Below, in pieces: positions 1 to 12,500 of a DNA stretch of 64,000 bases. Below the pieces are notes generated by a model that was not told the origin of the DNA, did no database searches, and saw only the letters and a list, made by a program, of their open reading frames with translations. Positions within the stretch are counted from its first letter, which is position 1; the number at the start of each line of letters is the position of its first letter. A program made the translations under genes and the position numbers. Source of the stretch: Embiotoca jacksoni (Eukaryota > Chordata > Actinopteri > Embiotocidae). The DNA lies in the NCBI GenBank assembly GCA_022577435.1, contig JAKOON010000013.1, positions 18,688,012-18,752,011 on the forward strand, given 5' to 3'.

Positions 1-495
1 CTTTATCCAGAACCCCTTGGTTTCAAACCCAAGCTCCGCCTCTCCAGCAAGCGCACCCACCTTGTCCACCAGCAGCAGCACAGTGCGCCAGGGAGCGAGA
101 GCACAGGCGTGGGGCGCACTAGGGAGTAGGCACGACGGACCGGGGAAGCAGCGCGCAGTGGCAGCGGCGGTACTTTTACCCAGAAAACAGCGTGTCTTGG
201 TTTAGAGGGAACATCTCTCAGGACTGAGCGGTCCTGTTCATTTAGCCTGCAGTATAAAGGGAACTCATTCTCGGAAAAAAAAAAATTAAAAAAAAAAAAT
301 CCGAGAGGTCTGTAACCGGAGGAGGGGAGCAACATGCAGTTCCAGTCCGATTCGGTGCGCCGCGCAGTCCGCCTCCGACGTTGGTGATGCCCGCCGCGCG
401 GAGATCAGCAGCGGCAGCAGTGGGAAGAGGAAGAGGAGGAGGTCGGGACTACAGGGCGTCGGGGGGCCCGTGATGATGGTGGTAAGGTCGGGATC
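1..495 (+). promoter_or_regulatory. rhoq: RHOQ CpG-rich 5' leader and probable proximal promoter
   Basis: The stretch becomes strongly GC- and CpG-rich from about 310 to the RHOQ start codon, as expected of a housekeeping-type promoter and 5'UTR. An A-rich run lies at about 278-299. No TATA box is evident close to the start codon. The main start at 496 has A at -3 and G at +4, a good Kozak context. A GTAAG-like motif at 482-486 resembles a splice donor but would remove the start codon, so I do not take it as used. The transcription start cannot be placed from sequence and may lie before the window. Confidence 0.55.
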
Positions 496-526
496 ATGGC
501 CAACGGAACCGGTACTATCATGTTAA
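334..526 (+). promoter_or_regulatory. Chain of three upstream ORFs in the RHOQ leader
   Basis: Three short ORFs precede and overlap the RHOQ start. The first runs 334-387 (17 codons plus stop), the second 387-473 (28 codons plus stop), the third 473-526 (17 codons plus stop). Each junction is the pentamer TGATG, so the stop of one shares its last base with the start of the next. The third has two tandem ATGs (473 and 476). The second ATG has A at -3 and G at +4, and the frame runs past the RHOQ ATG at 496 in another frame. If all are in the mature mRNA, ribosomes would be expected to be diverted from RHOQ. Whether the transcript starts upstream of 334 is not known. Confidence 0.5.
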
Positions 527-637
527 AATGCGTCGTGGTCGGAGACGGTGCAGTGGGAAAAACGTGTCTGCTGATGAGCTATGCCAATGACGCCTTTCCA
601 GAGGAGTATGTGCCCACAGTCTTTGATCATTATGCAG
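496..637 (+). CDS. rhoq: RHOQ coding exon 1 (residues 1-47 plus one base)
   Basis: Encodes [20 protein letters not shown] through the switch I segment ending in DHYA. The donor GTAAGG begins at 638, leaving a split codon (phase 1). Intron 1 is only 312 bp (638-949). Reading on past the donor leaves the GTPase family at once and ends at a stop at 727-729. Confidence 0.96.
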
Positions 638-1404
638 GTAAGGGTCCAATTATTCTGTCTGCTTATTATGAGTGTCTAATAATAACACAAAGACCTGCTG
701 AACTGCTGCTCGTCTGTGTTTTAAAATGATTTCCCACAGTCGAAGATAATGCAGAAAAATCCCTGTTTCCTGTTGCCACTCTTTCTCCAACTGCATTGCA
801 TCTGTTGCCATAATCGAAACCACTTGTTTGCCTTCATAGCACAGAGGGGTTGGGGACTCAAGCTCCCTCCCCTCCCTCCCTGCTCCCCTCTCCCCACCCT
901 CACCTCTCTGTTTCCCTCTCTCAAACTGCTCTTTGTCATTTCCTTGCAGTGAGTGTCAACGTTGGTGGAAAGCAGTACTTGCTGGGACTGTATGACACAG
1001 CTGGTCAGGTACAGTTTATTTTCTACCCTGGCTGAGCGCCAAGCATGCCAAGGACACGCAGTCACATATTCTCTGTGTCTCTCACTCTATCTCCGTCTCG
1101 GTCTCCCCATGTGCTACTGGGACCAATAACTATCCTGTGAAAACGCCCCCAGGCTTCATATTCAGGCCAGACACTAAGCTGCAACAGGTGATGGTTTTCG
1201 CACATGGGTTTACTGCCAGAGTCTGGTGTTGCCTTGGACAGCGATGGCAGTGAAGGGGTTTCAATAGTTCTATTATGTGCAGAACAGGGCTCCTATGTCC
1301 AATAGTGATGTCACAGGTTTGTTAATAGGGCCGCTTAATGCCGGGCTTTTTCTTTTACAATGTGCCATTCAGGGAGTTAAAACTGTACTGAAAATGCACT
1401 GGCC

Positions 1405-1444
<40 letters not shown>

Positions 1445-3474
1445 AATGTTTCCACTCAGCAGAAGAGCCTGTGTACACACGGACGGAGGAAACCATGTGA
1501 AACACACGACAGACACAAGCTCATTGAGGGCTTCAGTGTGAGATATTGGGAAGGCCCGACATGGTTTGTTAGGACATCAGCACAAATGATAATTTCGGTC
1601 TGCCTTATGGTTCAGATATAAAGTGATTAGTTTAGACTTGATGAGCAGATTGATGCATATTAATCAGCAACTACTTTCCCAATGAACTGTTTGTTTCTTT
1701 CTTTCAGTAAAAGTACCAAAAAGTTGTCGCTTCCTGCTTTAAAAATGTGAATATTTGTGGGTTTTCTTTGTCACATATGACAGTATGCTTGAATATATTT
1801 GAGTTTTTGACTTCGGGTTGAACAACAATCTTGTAATGAGTATTTTTCACGATTGATTATGAAATAAATTTATCAGCAGATGAATTGAAGATGGAACATA
1901 CAGCCGTAGGACAGCTGTGGCTCTACATCCTAAGGTTGGCGGTTAAATCCCCAGGTCTTCCTGTCCACATGCCGATGTGTCCTTGGGCAAGACACTGAAT
2001 GCAAAGTTGGGAGGCAAACTGTAAACCGGTTGGACACCACTGAGGTGATAATGTCCTATGAGTACAGATCACTTACTGCTACATATATGTGCTAAATCTT
2101 CCTCTCGGTGTCACTGCAAAACGTGAAATAGACACGATGGACCCAAATTAAATACAGCCATGTGAATTAAGTGTGTGTAAGTTTTCCGCTTACAAAAAGT
2201 GAAATGCTGGGAGAGGCCAAAGCGTGGCTACCTCACGTTTTGCTAGAGTAGATGAGCGTGTCTATTTCACTCTTTGCCTTGATATGTGGTTGCATTTACA
2301 GTTATAGATAAGGGTTTTCCATCCATTTTAAAACTACAAACAAAAGAGATTAAAGGCACTCTGTGGAGTTTTTGACTACTAGTAGCGCTACGGAGCAATG
2401 GATGTGAAAGGGATGCGTGTGCCCATGACTGAGTTACTTTGTATACAAGCAAGAAGACGCATGAGCATATGGGAAACTATACACAGTCCTGCTTTTGGTT
2501 TTGACTGCTGTCCTGCTGATCAACAGTTACCAGCTCCAAAAATTGCAATGAACCAACAGAGGTGCAGTAGAAGAAGAAAAGAAGCTCGATGTAAACATTA
2601 CACAACTTCAAATATTCTAAAAATAGGCTTTGCAAATGTGTATAAGGAAGGAAACAGATTCAGCACTTTTTTAGACTTAAGGGATTCACACATTTAGCTT
2701 TGGTGAGAAACACTGAACACAACTTTTATTTGCATGTAAGAAAGCTCCATATAACACTGTACCCTTGGAGTCACTTTAAGCTGCACAGCGAGACGTGCCA
2801 ACAGTGGTGCAGCCATTCTTTGCCCCGAGACCTCTAACCTCCAGCAAACTGAAACTGTACACATGTCAAATGTTGAATAGCTAACACTCTCCTCAGGACC
2901 GTCAACTGTCTGAAGTCGCATCTGAGAGTGTGACTGAAATGCAATCTGTTGATCGGGACGACTAAAAGTGAGCTCGGAAAGGTCGGCTCCGGAATATTTA
3001 GCCGTTTTCATTAATGAATGATAAATGTACAAGTCTGTGAATAGCAAATCGCCGCCAGCTTCCCTGTTTGTTTACCACCCAAACAGCTACCTGTGGCTGC
3101 GTTACTTTTTTTTTTCCTCCGGCAAACAGATGGCAGAAGTGTCGCTACTCGTTCATGAAAAGAGGAACGCAACCTTATGGTCTATTCTGGCATGTTTGAT
3201 AGGAGTGCTTGTGTATGTGTGTGTGTCGGAGGAGGCGGGTTTGTTTTTAGCTGATTCAGAGTGTCTCTGAAATGGAGAAGTTCTCCCAGATGTCTGCTGT
3301 GGCTGCTGCTTGCCCAGAGTAGAGTTACTGCTCTAGAAAATGCTGGGGGCCCCCCACTCGCCCCTCCTCGGCCCCCTGACTCTGCTGACCTCTTTATGTG
3401 GAGCACAAGGCCAGCTGGTAATGTTTATAGCTTCGGAGTCTGATCAAAGCCCAGGTGCTCCAAAGACCAAGGGG

Positions 3475-3556
<82 letters not shown>

Positions 3557-6500
3557 GGGAGGGAGACAGAAAGAGGAAGAGAGAGAGAGACAGATGGGGG
3601 GAAGGGGGGGTATTCAGTACTGTCATTTTCCTTTCTCTTTCTTTCTCTCACTCTTGTCAATTTCAAACTCTCCTTTCATCCTCTGCACCTCTGGCCTGTG
3701 CTACATATGTTTGTTTGTTCTGTAATGTTTCTATCCCCGGCATGTCTGGTGCTCCCACAATGCTTTGCTGTTCCATGAGAAGGTATCAGCAGGTTACATA
3801 CACGTGCGCCCGCCGCGCCCTCATCGGCTGCAACTCCTTTGCACATCGCCGTTATATGTCAGGGCCACATAATCACAGCGCTGCGCTGAGCAGACCAGAG
3901 AGCCGCTCTGCTTTGTCTGCTGCTGATACCGCTTCCCTGCCTGCCATTGTCTGCTGCGCTGCCACGTCACCCCCCCCCCCCCCCCCCCCTCGCGCCGCCT
4001 ACTGAATTATTCCATAGAAGGTCGGCAAAGTCTGTTTTTGCTGAATCTGACGAGGGGAGCAGAGGGGAAAGTCTTCACGTATTCATTCATTCATTCATTC
4101 ATTCATTCTCCTGCTGCTGCTCAAGAAAAATACTCAAGAAAATCCAAGCATCACTGCCCGAAGAGGAGGAAACAGGAAGTGGATGCAGAGTTCTGTGGTG
4201 CACATGGAAACGGGACAGGAACTGGAGAGTTACGACCCTGTGGGATCCGTGTCCAGCTGCCCTATCAACCTCCCACTTTGCTGCTGGACCGTTCCTCATT
4301 TGTGCAGCCCCGTCAGATGCTCTCACACTCAACTGCACATCCTGTAATCACTTTTACCACTTCACTTCACCCATTACCATCTTTCGCTCTGCTGTTTGGT
4401 ATGGTCTGATGAGTCTCTTTTGACTCAGCAGCCCACAGTGGCCCAGTGACCCTCAGACTTCCCAGCAGTGGGTGGGGTGGGGGGGGGGAAGGTGGGAGGG
4501 GGAGGTTTAGCAGGTGGGGGGGGGGGGTTGGAAGGGGGAGGACTGGAAATGATTTTACCCAGTTGGGAGCCACTCAGCTGCTCAGACACACAGAGACACA
4601 GGAGTAGCTATAGCCATGCGTCAGCTCACACGTTCAGCAGGACTTTTTACACCTCAGAGGAACTTCAGCACCAATTCTTCTCTTGTGTTGAGAGAACTCA
4701 TTTGGAGCTCTAACTGAGGATTATAATGGTTAATCACTAAAGTAGGTTTTTCAACAAAGTGATTCACATTCATGTCTAAAAAGTGTCAGAATTGTGAAAA
4801 AGGCGAAATACTGAAATACCAACCACAGAAATGCCAAAGAGCCTGCAGGGCCTCAGAGACTCAGGGGGGCTCCAGGTTCACTCTGTCACAATTAGTTTGA
4901 CCAAAAAACAAAATCTAAACTGGTCAAACACTTGGTGCCGTGTCTTGTAGAGGGACTATGTGTCAAAATTGTAGTACCTTTATTATATCAATTGATTTAT
5001 AGTCTATAATATGTGTGAATTAAAGGCATAGTCTAATATTTTGGAAAATAATTGCCTGTATGAGTGTTCGAATAAGAAGGAGGTCACAGGTGGTTGGACG
5101 GGACAGGACTTTCGCCCAGGAGAGTGGTGTTAGAGACCATACATTTAAAAAAAACCAAATCAATGTAGATTTGTTTTAAGTCATCTAAGTTAGTAAATTA
5201 CTTGATTAATTATGTTTTTTAGTTATGGACAGTGACATTCCACCACTCAGAAATGCAAATGTCACTCAAAACACCTCTCCAGGCTCATTGCCTTATTGCC
5301 ATACGCTTCCTTAAGCATTTTAAATGTCTCCATTGCTGATTTCCAGAGTTTGACACAAAATTTGATGTGTGCCCTCTAGTTACACAAGGGGAACGGTGTG
5401 GATACTTTTTGATCCACCCTTGTACTTATTTGAAACTAAACCACAATCTTTTCTGAATGCTATCCAAGTAGTTTTTTGTGCCTTAACATAACCAAACTGA
5501 AACCTTGTCACATGCAATCTAAACCATGATCTTTTCCTAGAACTAACCATGTTTTTTCGGGGCCTAAACCAAAGGCACATTGAGCGTTTATCTGAGACGC
5601 CAGCGGAGCTTTGTTGGACAGTCAGCTAATATAGACGCAGGCCAATTAAAAAATATGTTCTAGAGACGTAGACTTCTCACAATCTGTGAGCCTTTATTGT
5701 GAAACTAATACGTTTTGCACTTCTATGATGCATTTTAATGTGAGACTGGGTTGCATTATTTTGTATTTTACTTTCTTCAAGCTAATTCTGTGTAAAAGAA
5801 AAGTTCACTTTCTAACTGATGCACTTTGCCTTGAGCCCATCACTGCTCCAAATTAAAAATCTCAGAAAAGGATTTATAAATCTGATATAATTTCATAAAA
5901 GAGCTTGGTGCTGTAGTTTTTAGCAAATGTTAGTCGAACAGTTGTCGGGGACTATTTATAGCTGCGGATTCTTACACATTTGGTCCTCTGATGAGAATTT
6001 CTGGCTCCAAGAACACAGGAGTTCAATAACAAAGAGGAACCAGACAGTATATGAGATGTTAAATTAACATAAACAAGATCAATTCATTGTTGTTTTAGAT
6101 CTTGTCATTATAAAAATAAGGTATTTTCCATTTTTTTGTTATCCTGTAACACTGCGTAGACTCTGCAAGCTAAACCCGAGATAACCTCTAATGACATCAT
6201 CAGAGATGTGACAAAGCTCCTCGAGAGCTGCAGAAGAGATTATACAACAGTTCTCAGGCTGAGTAACACTTACTATGATGAGTAAGACAACATTTCTGCA
6301 CAAAGTCTGTGGAATTCCCTTTAAATGGCTCTCAAATTTGTTGATTATTTTCTGTTGATCAACTGATCATTTCGTGTCATTTCAGCACTCTAGACTTCAG
6401 AACTCCTGGATCATCTCTAACTCCTACAATAGTGTCTTTTAAAGTTTCATGTTTCTAATGATTAATCAAATTTACATTGTGTCATGCACAGTTCATGTGT

Positions 6501-9500
6501 CACCATCATTAACAGCCATTAACGACCATATTAAATTGTTTGATTTTTGAATGGAGTACAGCAGGATGTTCTCACCATACAGGCATGAATACACAGAGTG
6601 CATTAGTGCCCGAGCTGTGATTTAATGATCGTTAATCGCCAGTAAAAGGCCGGTCGGACAGAGAGAGGCGTAAATACATTTGACTTATTCTTGAAGTTGA
6701 AGCCATTTCTGCACAAAATGTTCAGATATGCCGATCGGAGGCAGAGCTTTGTGAACAGAAGCGCCTGTGTCTGGGCTTGCGTTCCCACCCCGTCGGCCAT
6801 GTTAGAGCAGGCGTATCTGACTCGGTTGATATAGACAGTTTATAGAGCCCTGAGGAGGCGATAGGAAGATAGAGAAGAGAGAGCGGTGGGAGTGGGAGAG
6901 AGAGAGAGGGGGGGGGGAGGGGTTACGGAGGAGGGAATGACTCACGGATATCAAAGCACTCATATGTCACTGAGTCAACAGAGCAGAGTCACAGCACAGC
7001 TCACGCAGCAGCCAAATGAAGGCACAAAGTCGTGCCCTGATGGAACTGCATGGGCATGTATGGAGAGGAGTTAACGCTAATAAAGTTCAGCATACACAAC
7101 ATGCTCTCATCTGGTTCCTTTCTCATAATATTTACTGTGCACTCCTGGCTACCTTGGAAAGATGGTTATGCAATGTGTCAGTGATGCACTCGTGAACTTG
7201 AACTCTACTAATAACAGTCTGTGACATATTTCTAATGGAAATGTTCATCCTAAGCAACACCAGTGGGAGGGGAAACTTTTCTGGGCAGTGCACTGATTAA
7301 ACTCCAGACAGAGCAGTTGAAGCTTTGTAGGAAGATAGACTATCCACTGTGAGTAGCTGGATTTACTGTCTGTGGTCGTGTGTCGGGGGTGTGATGAGAA
7401 AACAGAGCGGAGATGGGTCCCAGACGGGCCCCGGGCCTGTTTACAGTAAATTGCTGAGTGGCTTACCCTGTGCCTGCAGCTCACGGGGGAATCGGAGGAT
7501 TCACTTGTGCAAGCAAAGGTCATGAAGACACAGAAACGCATACAGGCCCAGTATACTGGATCCCATGTGACAGATAAAGTGTATATATGGGGCTAGAGGA
7601 GAGCACATGGAGAATGTGAATGTAAATACCAGATGTGCTGACAGAATTTCTTCCACATTGTAAAATAAGCTGATAGAGGTGGGCAATATGAAGTTATTCT
7701 GGGGCAATATTGATTTTATGTGTTTTACAAAGTAGCATTGGGGAACACTTTGCAAAGTTCAGGAAATGACATCACTTTACAGTGATTGACCAAAATAGTT
7801 ATCACAATGTTACGTTATCCAAACTCTTAGCAAGATATTGATGTTAGTCAGTGTAAGTGTACCAAGGGAAGTCTTTGGACCACAGCCATGGAGTCAGTTT
7901 GAGGTTAAATGAAGAGAATGAAGACGTTTGCTGTGTACCTCAGCTAGTCGTTAAAATGTAGTACGCTTACTTGTTAGTACACTTGCTTGTGTATTGCATG
8001 AATTTCACTGTCACTGTGGATCAATGAAGAAACATACGATGAGGTAACGTCTTCATCAAGCCAGCGCCATTTTATTCTTACTCTATATCAAAATATTTTC
8101 TATACTACACTCGTACATTAGTATTCAAAACAATAGGAAAATACAGAAAAGTGCACATAAAATATCAGTCATTAGAAAAATAAATGATATTCTTTCTGTT
8201 ACTCAAATAAAATGTATGACTATCAAAAATATCAGATTCACAATAACTCACTCCGTTGGCAAAAAGCACAACATGGCGGTTGGTGGCAGCAATGGCTGAA
8301 CAGCAATATAAAAGTAACTCCAAACAACATTTTATAGTGAAACTCATTTCTAAACACTGAAAGCTGTAACATTTTAAATAAGATGAAAATACGTATATGC
8401 ATGTTAAATCATTTCTCAAAGTTACACAAAATTACATTCACAACCCAGCTTTACTACATGTAACGGCTAACTGGCATCTTAACCGCGGCCGTTACTCTTA
8501 GCAAATTCACTCAGTTTAACTACACACTCCGACATCACATATCTACCACAGTCATCTCAAAACACAGCAAAGTTGTTCCTGAAATATTCACCCTAGTGTG
8601 ACAGTAAACTTAAAGAGTCGTAAACATATTTTACAGTACCTGTGGATCAATGAAGAAACATACGATGAGGTAATGTCTTCATCAAGCCAGCGCCATTTTA
8701 TTCTGACTCGTATGTAATGTACAATGTAGCATTGGGCTTGAAGGGAAACTTCACGATGTGTTCAAGTACATTCGGTTAGTGTAGTTTCTTCAGTGGTATC
8801 TCCAAAAAAGGAGAGGGGTGTCTGTTTCATAATAAAACAACTTTGCTACAGCGTTTTCAACCTATTACACCAACATACCTGCAGCTTTAATTGGTTATTT
8901 TACCTTAAATTCAATGTGTTTAAAACACACATTAAACAAACTGATGGCTTCTATCCAACAGCAGTGGAGTGATACTTAGCATAAAAGAAACACTTTTGTG
9001 TGGACGTGTACAACTTGTATTTGTATAGTGCTGTGTTCTGGAACAGCTGCAGCTTCCTTGGCAGCCTTAGTTAGAAAAATGGTTGGTGGTCGCTCCCTTT
9101 CTGTTCCACATCCATTATAGACATTCGAGGGTGGAAATACTGAGTTTGTTGACTGGTATGAGTACACCATCTGGGTAATCCTAGGGCACTACACGTTTCC
9201 ATTCTTTACAGTGTGAATGCACTTCTGCACTCAAAATAGCAAGTATAAGTACTCGATTTAAGACAGACATGGAGACAAATTAAATCTACAGAAGTTCTTT
9301 AAGCTGTTTGGAGAAACCTACATGCCAAGTACCTAAAAAACTACATTGAAAATTAGATGAGTAATCATTATTGGATAAACATGACCAGACAGGCATGTTT
9401 GTGCTTTGGCTAACCCGGCGAATTAAATACCGGACAGATCATGTTACTTAACCGTATTAATGCTTAATGTAAAAATGTAAAAAGCCAACATTTCTCTAAC

Positions 9501-12500
9501 TCAGTCAGTGATTTGCAACACACAGAATGAGCTCTTCACCCTGAGATATATTAAATGTTTCTAATGTGACAGTAGGGTTTATCGTCCCAAACAAGAGATT
9601 TTACAAAAACGAATGGTCAAAATTAAAGTAGCACACTGACTTTTACTCCTTATTGTTGGTGAGGCTCAAGAAAAACTGTCCCGACACTTCCCATAATGGA
9701 ACACAAGAGCATTTTTTTTTTATCAGCCTCATCAATTTCTTTGAAATCCTGTGCCTCCATTTTGTAAAGCATTCTGTTTGTAAAGTCTAATCTGTGATAA
9801 ACCAGATAACATCATTGGGCTCAGCCTTTTGAAATGTCCCTTTAAAGTCATAAGACTTTATACAACTGAACTTCATGAGTAAAAAGTGAGCTGACATCGT
9901 CTGTTGCAAATTCTGAGCATCAGATCAGTTCAGTCATGCTGAGTTCTTCATGCTGGAGCTGCAGCTCACTTCAAACTGTACAACTGAAAACAGATGTGGG
10001 TCACACAGTGTTGGCAGATCATCCTCATTGTTGGTCTCAGTTTGCTCGGAGCAGCAGATGGTTTGCATTCATAATTGATTCATCGCGTCAGGAAGTTCAG
10101 ATAGTGTCAGGTAAGCTGTCAATCACAGGAGGGTTTATGTAACAGACTTTGCAGTCGAAACAATCAATTCCAACCCTCCGGATTTCTAAGAATTACTCGA
10201 AATTCCTGCATGAGGCAGATCTGTGAAACCCCGTGAAATCCTGTACTCATTTGGAAGTAAGAGGATGAGCAGCTCATACATTTTTTAATCGTATCCACTT
10301 GACCCACTGCAGTGAGCCTCAGTTGCCTCATCTACAGTATGAGCACAGGCGTGGAGATTTGTATGCTGTTTTTGTCATCTGCTCCAAGACAGTATATCTT
10401 AAACTCATTACAACAAAACGATGAGACCCCTGCTTGGCTCATCCACTGCTGTTTGAAGCCTTTTCTGTCACTGTACTCGTTTGAAGTCAGCCATTTGCGT
10501 GAGAAAGACTCGTCTGTGGAGTTGTTGCAGTTTGACGGTATTGGACTGTGCCTTGAGTGTATATGGGAGAATTAGACTCGCTGAAGGCACCAAAATGAAA
10601 GACTGTCGTGCCAGCGCTCGGCCGTCCCGTTGCAGCTATCTCCAGCACAGTCGGCCGTTGTGTCCAATTTGCTTTGATTTCAGGGACAGTAAATGTCCAA
10701 GACAAGAAAGAGAGACTGATTCGCTCGGTCCGACTTTGGTTTGGTTGAGTCGTTTCTAATTGCTGGAGATCAATTGATTCCCTGCGTCTTCAGGCTCGCA
10801 GCAGAAAACCATGTGCCATCAGTTGGAGAAGTGAGATGTGGTCATGAATATTCATTTGCGTGCAAGTCAGACACTCTGTCAAAAAGGGTTTATCTTTGGC
10901 GGGAACAAGGGAGCGCCTGATCCGGCTCACAAAGGGCAGTCCTGCGTCTGAATTAGCCATTTACACCACACGAGTATCGGAGATGGCAGCGTGTTTGGTT
11001 TTCAGTGTCTTGTGGTGATGCTTTGTGCTCAGCTCGCATTAACAGACTGCTAATTTGAAAGAATCCCAAATAGTCTCTGTCAGAAAGGGCAAAGCAAAAG
11101 AGAAAGGAAGTCTCGCATGACGTCGTCTTATTTGCATTCTTTTCTCTTTGTAACACAGCTCGGAGAACAGTTTTTTACGTGTATTATTCCTGTCAAAATG
11201 TTCCTCATCATTCACATACAACAGCCAGGAGCTACCGAGGCACGGTGTAATCTGTACAAAAGCGCGAGAAGAAAAAGTTTCCACGCTTGAAGCTAATTTT
11301 TTCATGTTTTAATAATTGATGAATAATAATTTCTCAGGTGTTAAAAAATGGAAATGAATCACGTCTGCTCTTCTGACCCCGAATGTTAACCATTTCTGTT
11401 CCGTCTTCTACCAGGAGGACTATGACCGCCTGAGGCCGCTGTCCTACCCGATGACCGATGTCTTCCTCATCTGCTTCTCCGTAGTCAACCCTGCCAGTTT
11501 TCAGAATGTGCGTGAAGAGTGGGTGCCCGAGCTGCAGGAGTACGCACCCAGCGTCCCCTACCTGCTCATCGGCACCCAGGTGAGTTCCTGAGGCTCTGTT
11601 CACATCACAGTAGCTTCACATTCAGCTTCAAACAGCTGCTCACGTTGTAGTTTACACACATTCTAAGAATGTTGTAGGCTATAAATATCTAACTTCAGTT
11701 GTCATTTCAAGATTTAGAAAGCAGTTTCTTGGCTGTTGTCATAGCATTGTTTGATAGAACTAGTATCATCATGGGTGCTGAGAAATGCCACCAGATTCAA
11801 GGGAAAGCAAACCTTTCAGTTGTGACTAAACAATCAATTGATGAATTGACTGGTTGATCGTTAGAGCAGTTGATCAGCAACTATTTGCATACCATTTCAA
11901 ACAAAAATGTCAAACAAGTCCCAAGTTTTTATAGGTGAGGATTTTTTTTCTTCATTACAAGACAGCTGGCAAAATATAATCTGTTTTAATAATTTTTCTA
12001 ACATATTCTATAAACAAAATTATAAATTAATTTGTTAATTGATTAATTTAGAAAATATTCAGTAGCGTAATTGATAATACGAATTGAAATGATCAGGTTC
12101 TCTTTGCTGAGGTGTCACGGAATACAGTGGGCAGGTCATAACTAATCACAATGCAACTGCACATGAAACAATGGCTGCCTATGCACCCACAGGCACAAAA
12201 TGACATTGGAGATAACATACACTCCTTGAATGTAAACAGACCTGCGTACAGCAACCTGAGATTATTTAAACAGAGCGAACTGCTTTAATGAGGAAGTAGA
12301 TATCAGAAGAAAACCCAGTGGACAGTAACTGTAGTACTCTACATTTGAGACTATTTTACCTTTTCTTTCCTAAACCTATGCATTGGGAAAACATGAATGT
12401 GATCTACGATACCTTAAGAAAACCGTATTGAGTTGAGCCATGATAATGTTGAACACATGACATGTGTTTTGTTTTCCTTATATTTTTTCATAAAATGGGA

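Larger units (their letters stand above)
1009..11414 (+). other. RHOQ intron 2 (10.4 kb): repeats, microsatellites, no gene
   Basis: Holds a CA tract (1407-1442), a GA tract (3477-3553), a C20 run, an ATTC tract, a G-rich block, several decayed dispersed repeats (near 1.9-2.3, 5.0-5.6, 6.3 and 7.7 kb) and a 70-bp direct repeat pair (8014 and 8640). From about 8.7 to 11.4 kb I see no repeat class and no coding signal. ORFs in the intron are short or made of microsatellite codons. Confidence 0.6.

Noticed and set aside
482..486. Splice donor GTAAG just before the RHOQ ATG
   Set aside because: Use of it would remove the start codon, while the frame from 496 gives a complete RHOQ N-terminus contiguous with the P-loop.
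3340..4005. 221-codon open frame on + strand
   Set aside because: Its middle is the GA microsatellite read as Arg-Glu repeats; it lies in RHOQ intron 2 and resembles no protein.
8014..8709. Solo LTR retroelement
   Set aside because: The repeats lack TG...CA ends, a polypurine tract and a primer site.
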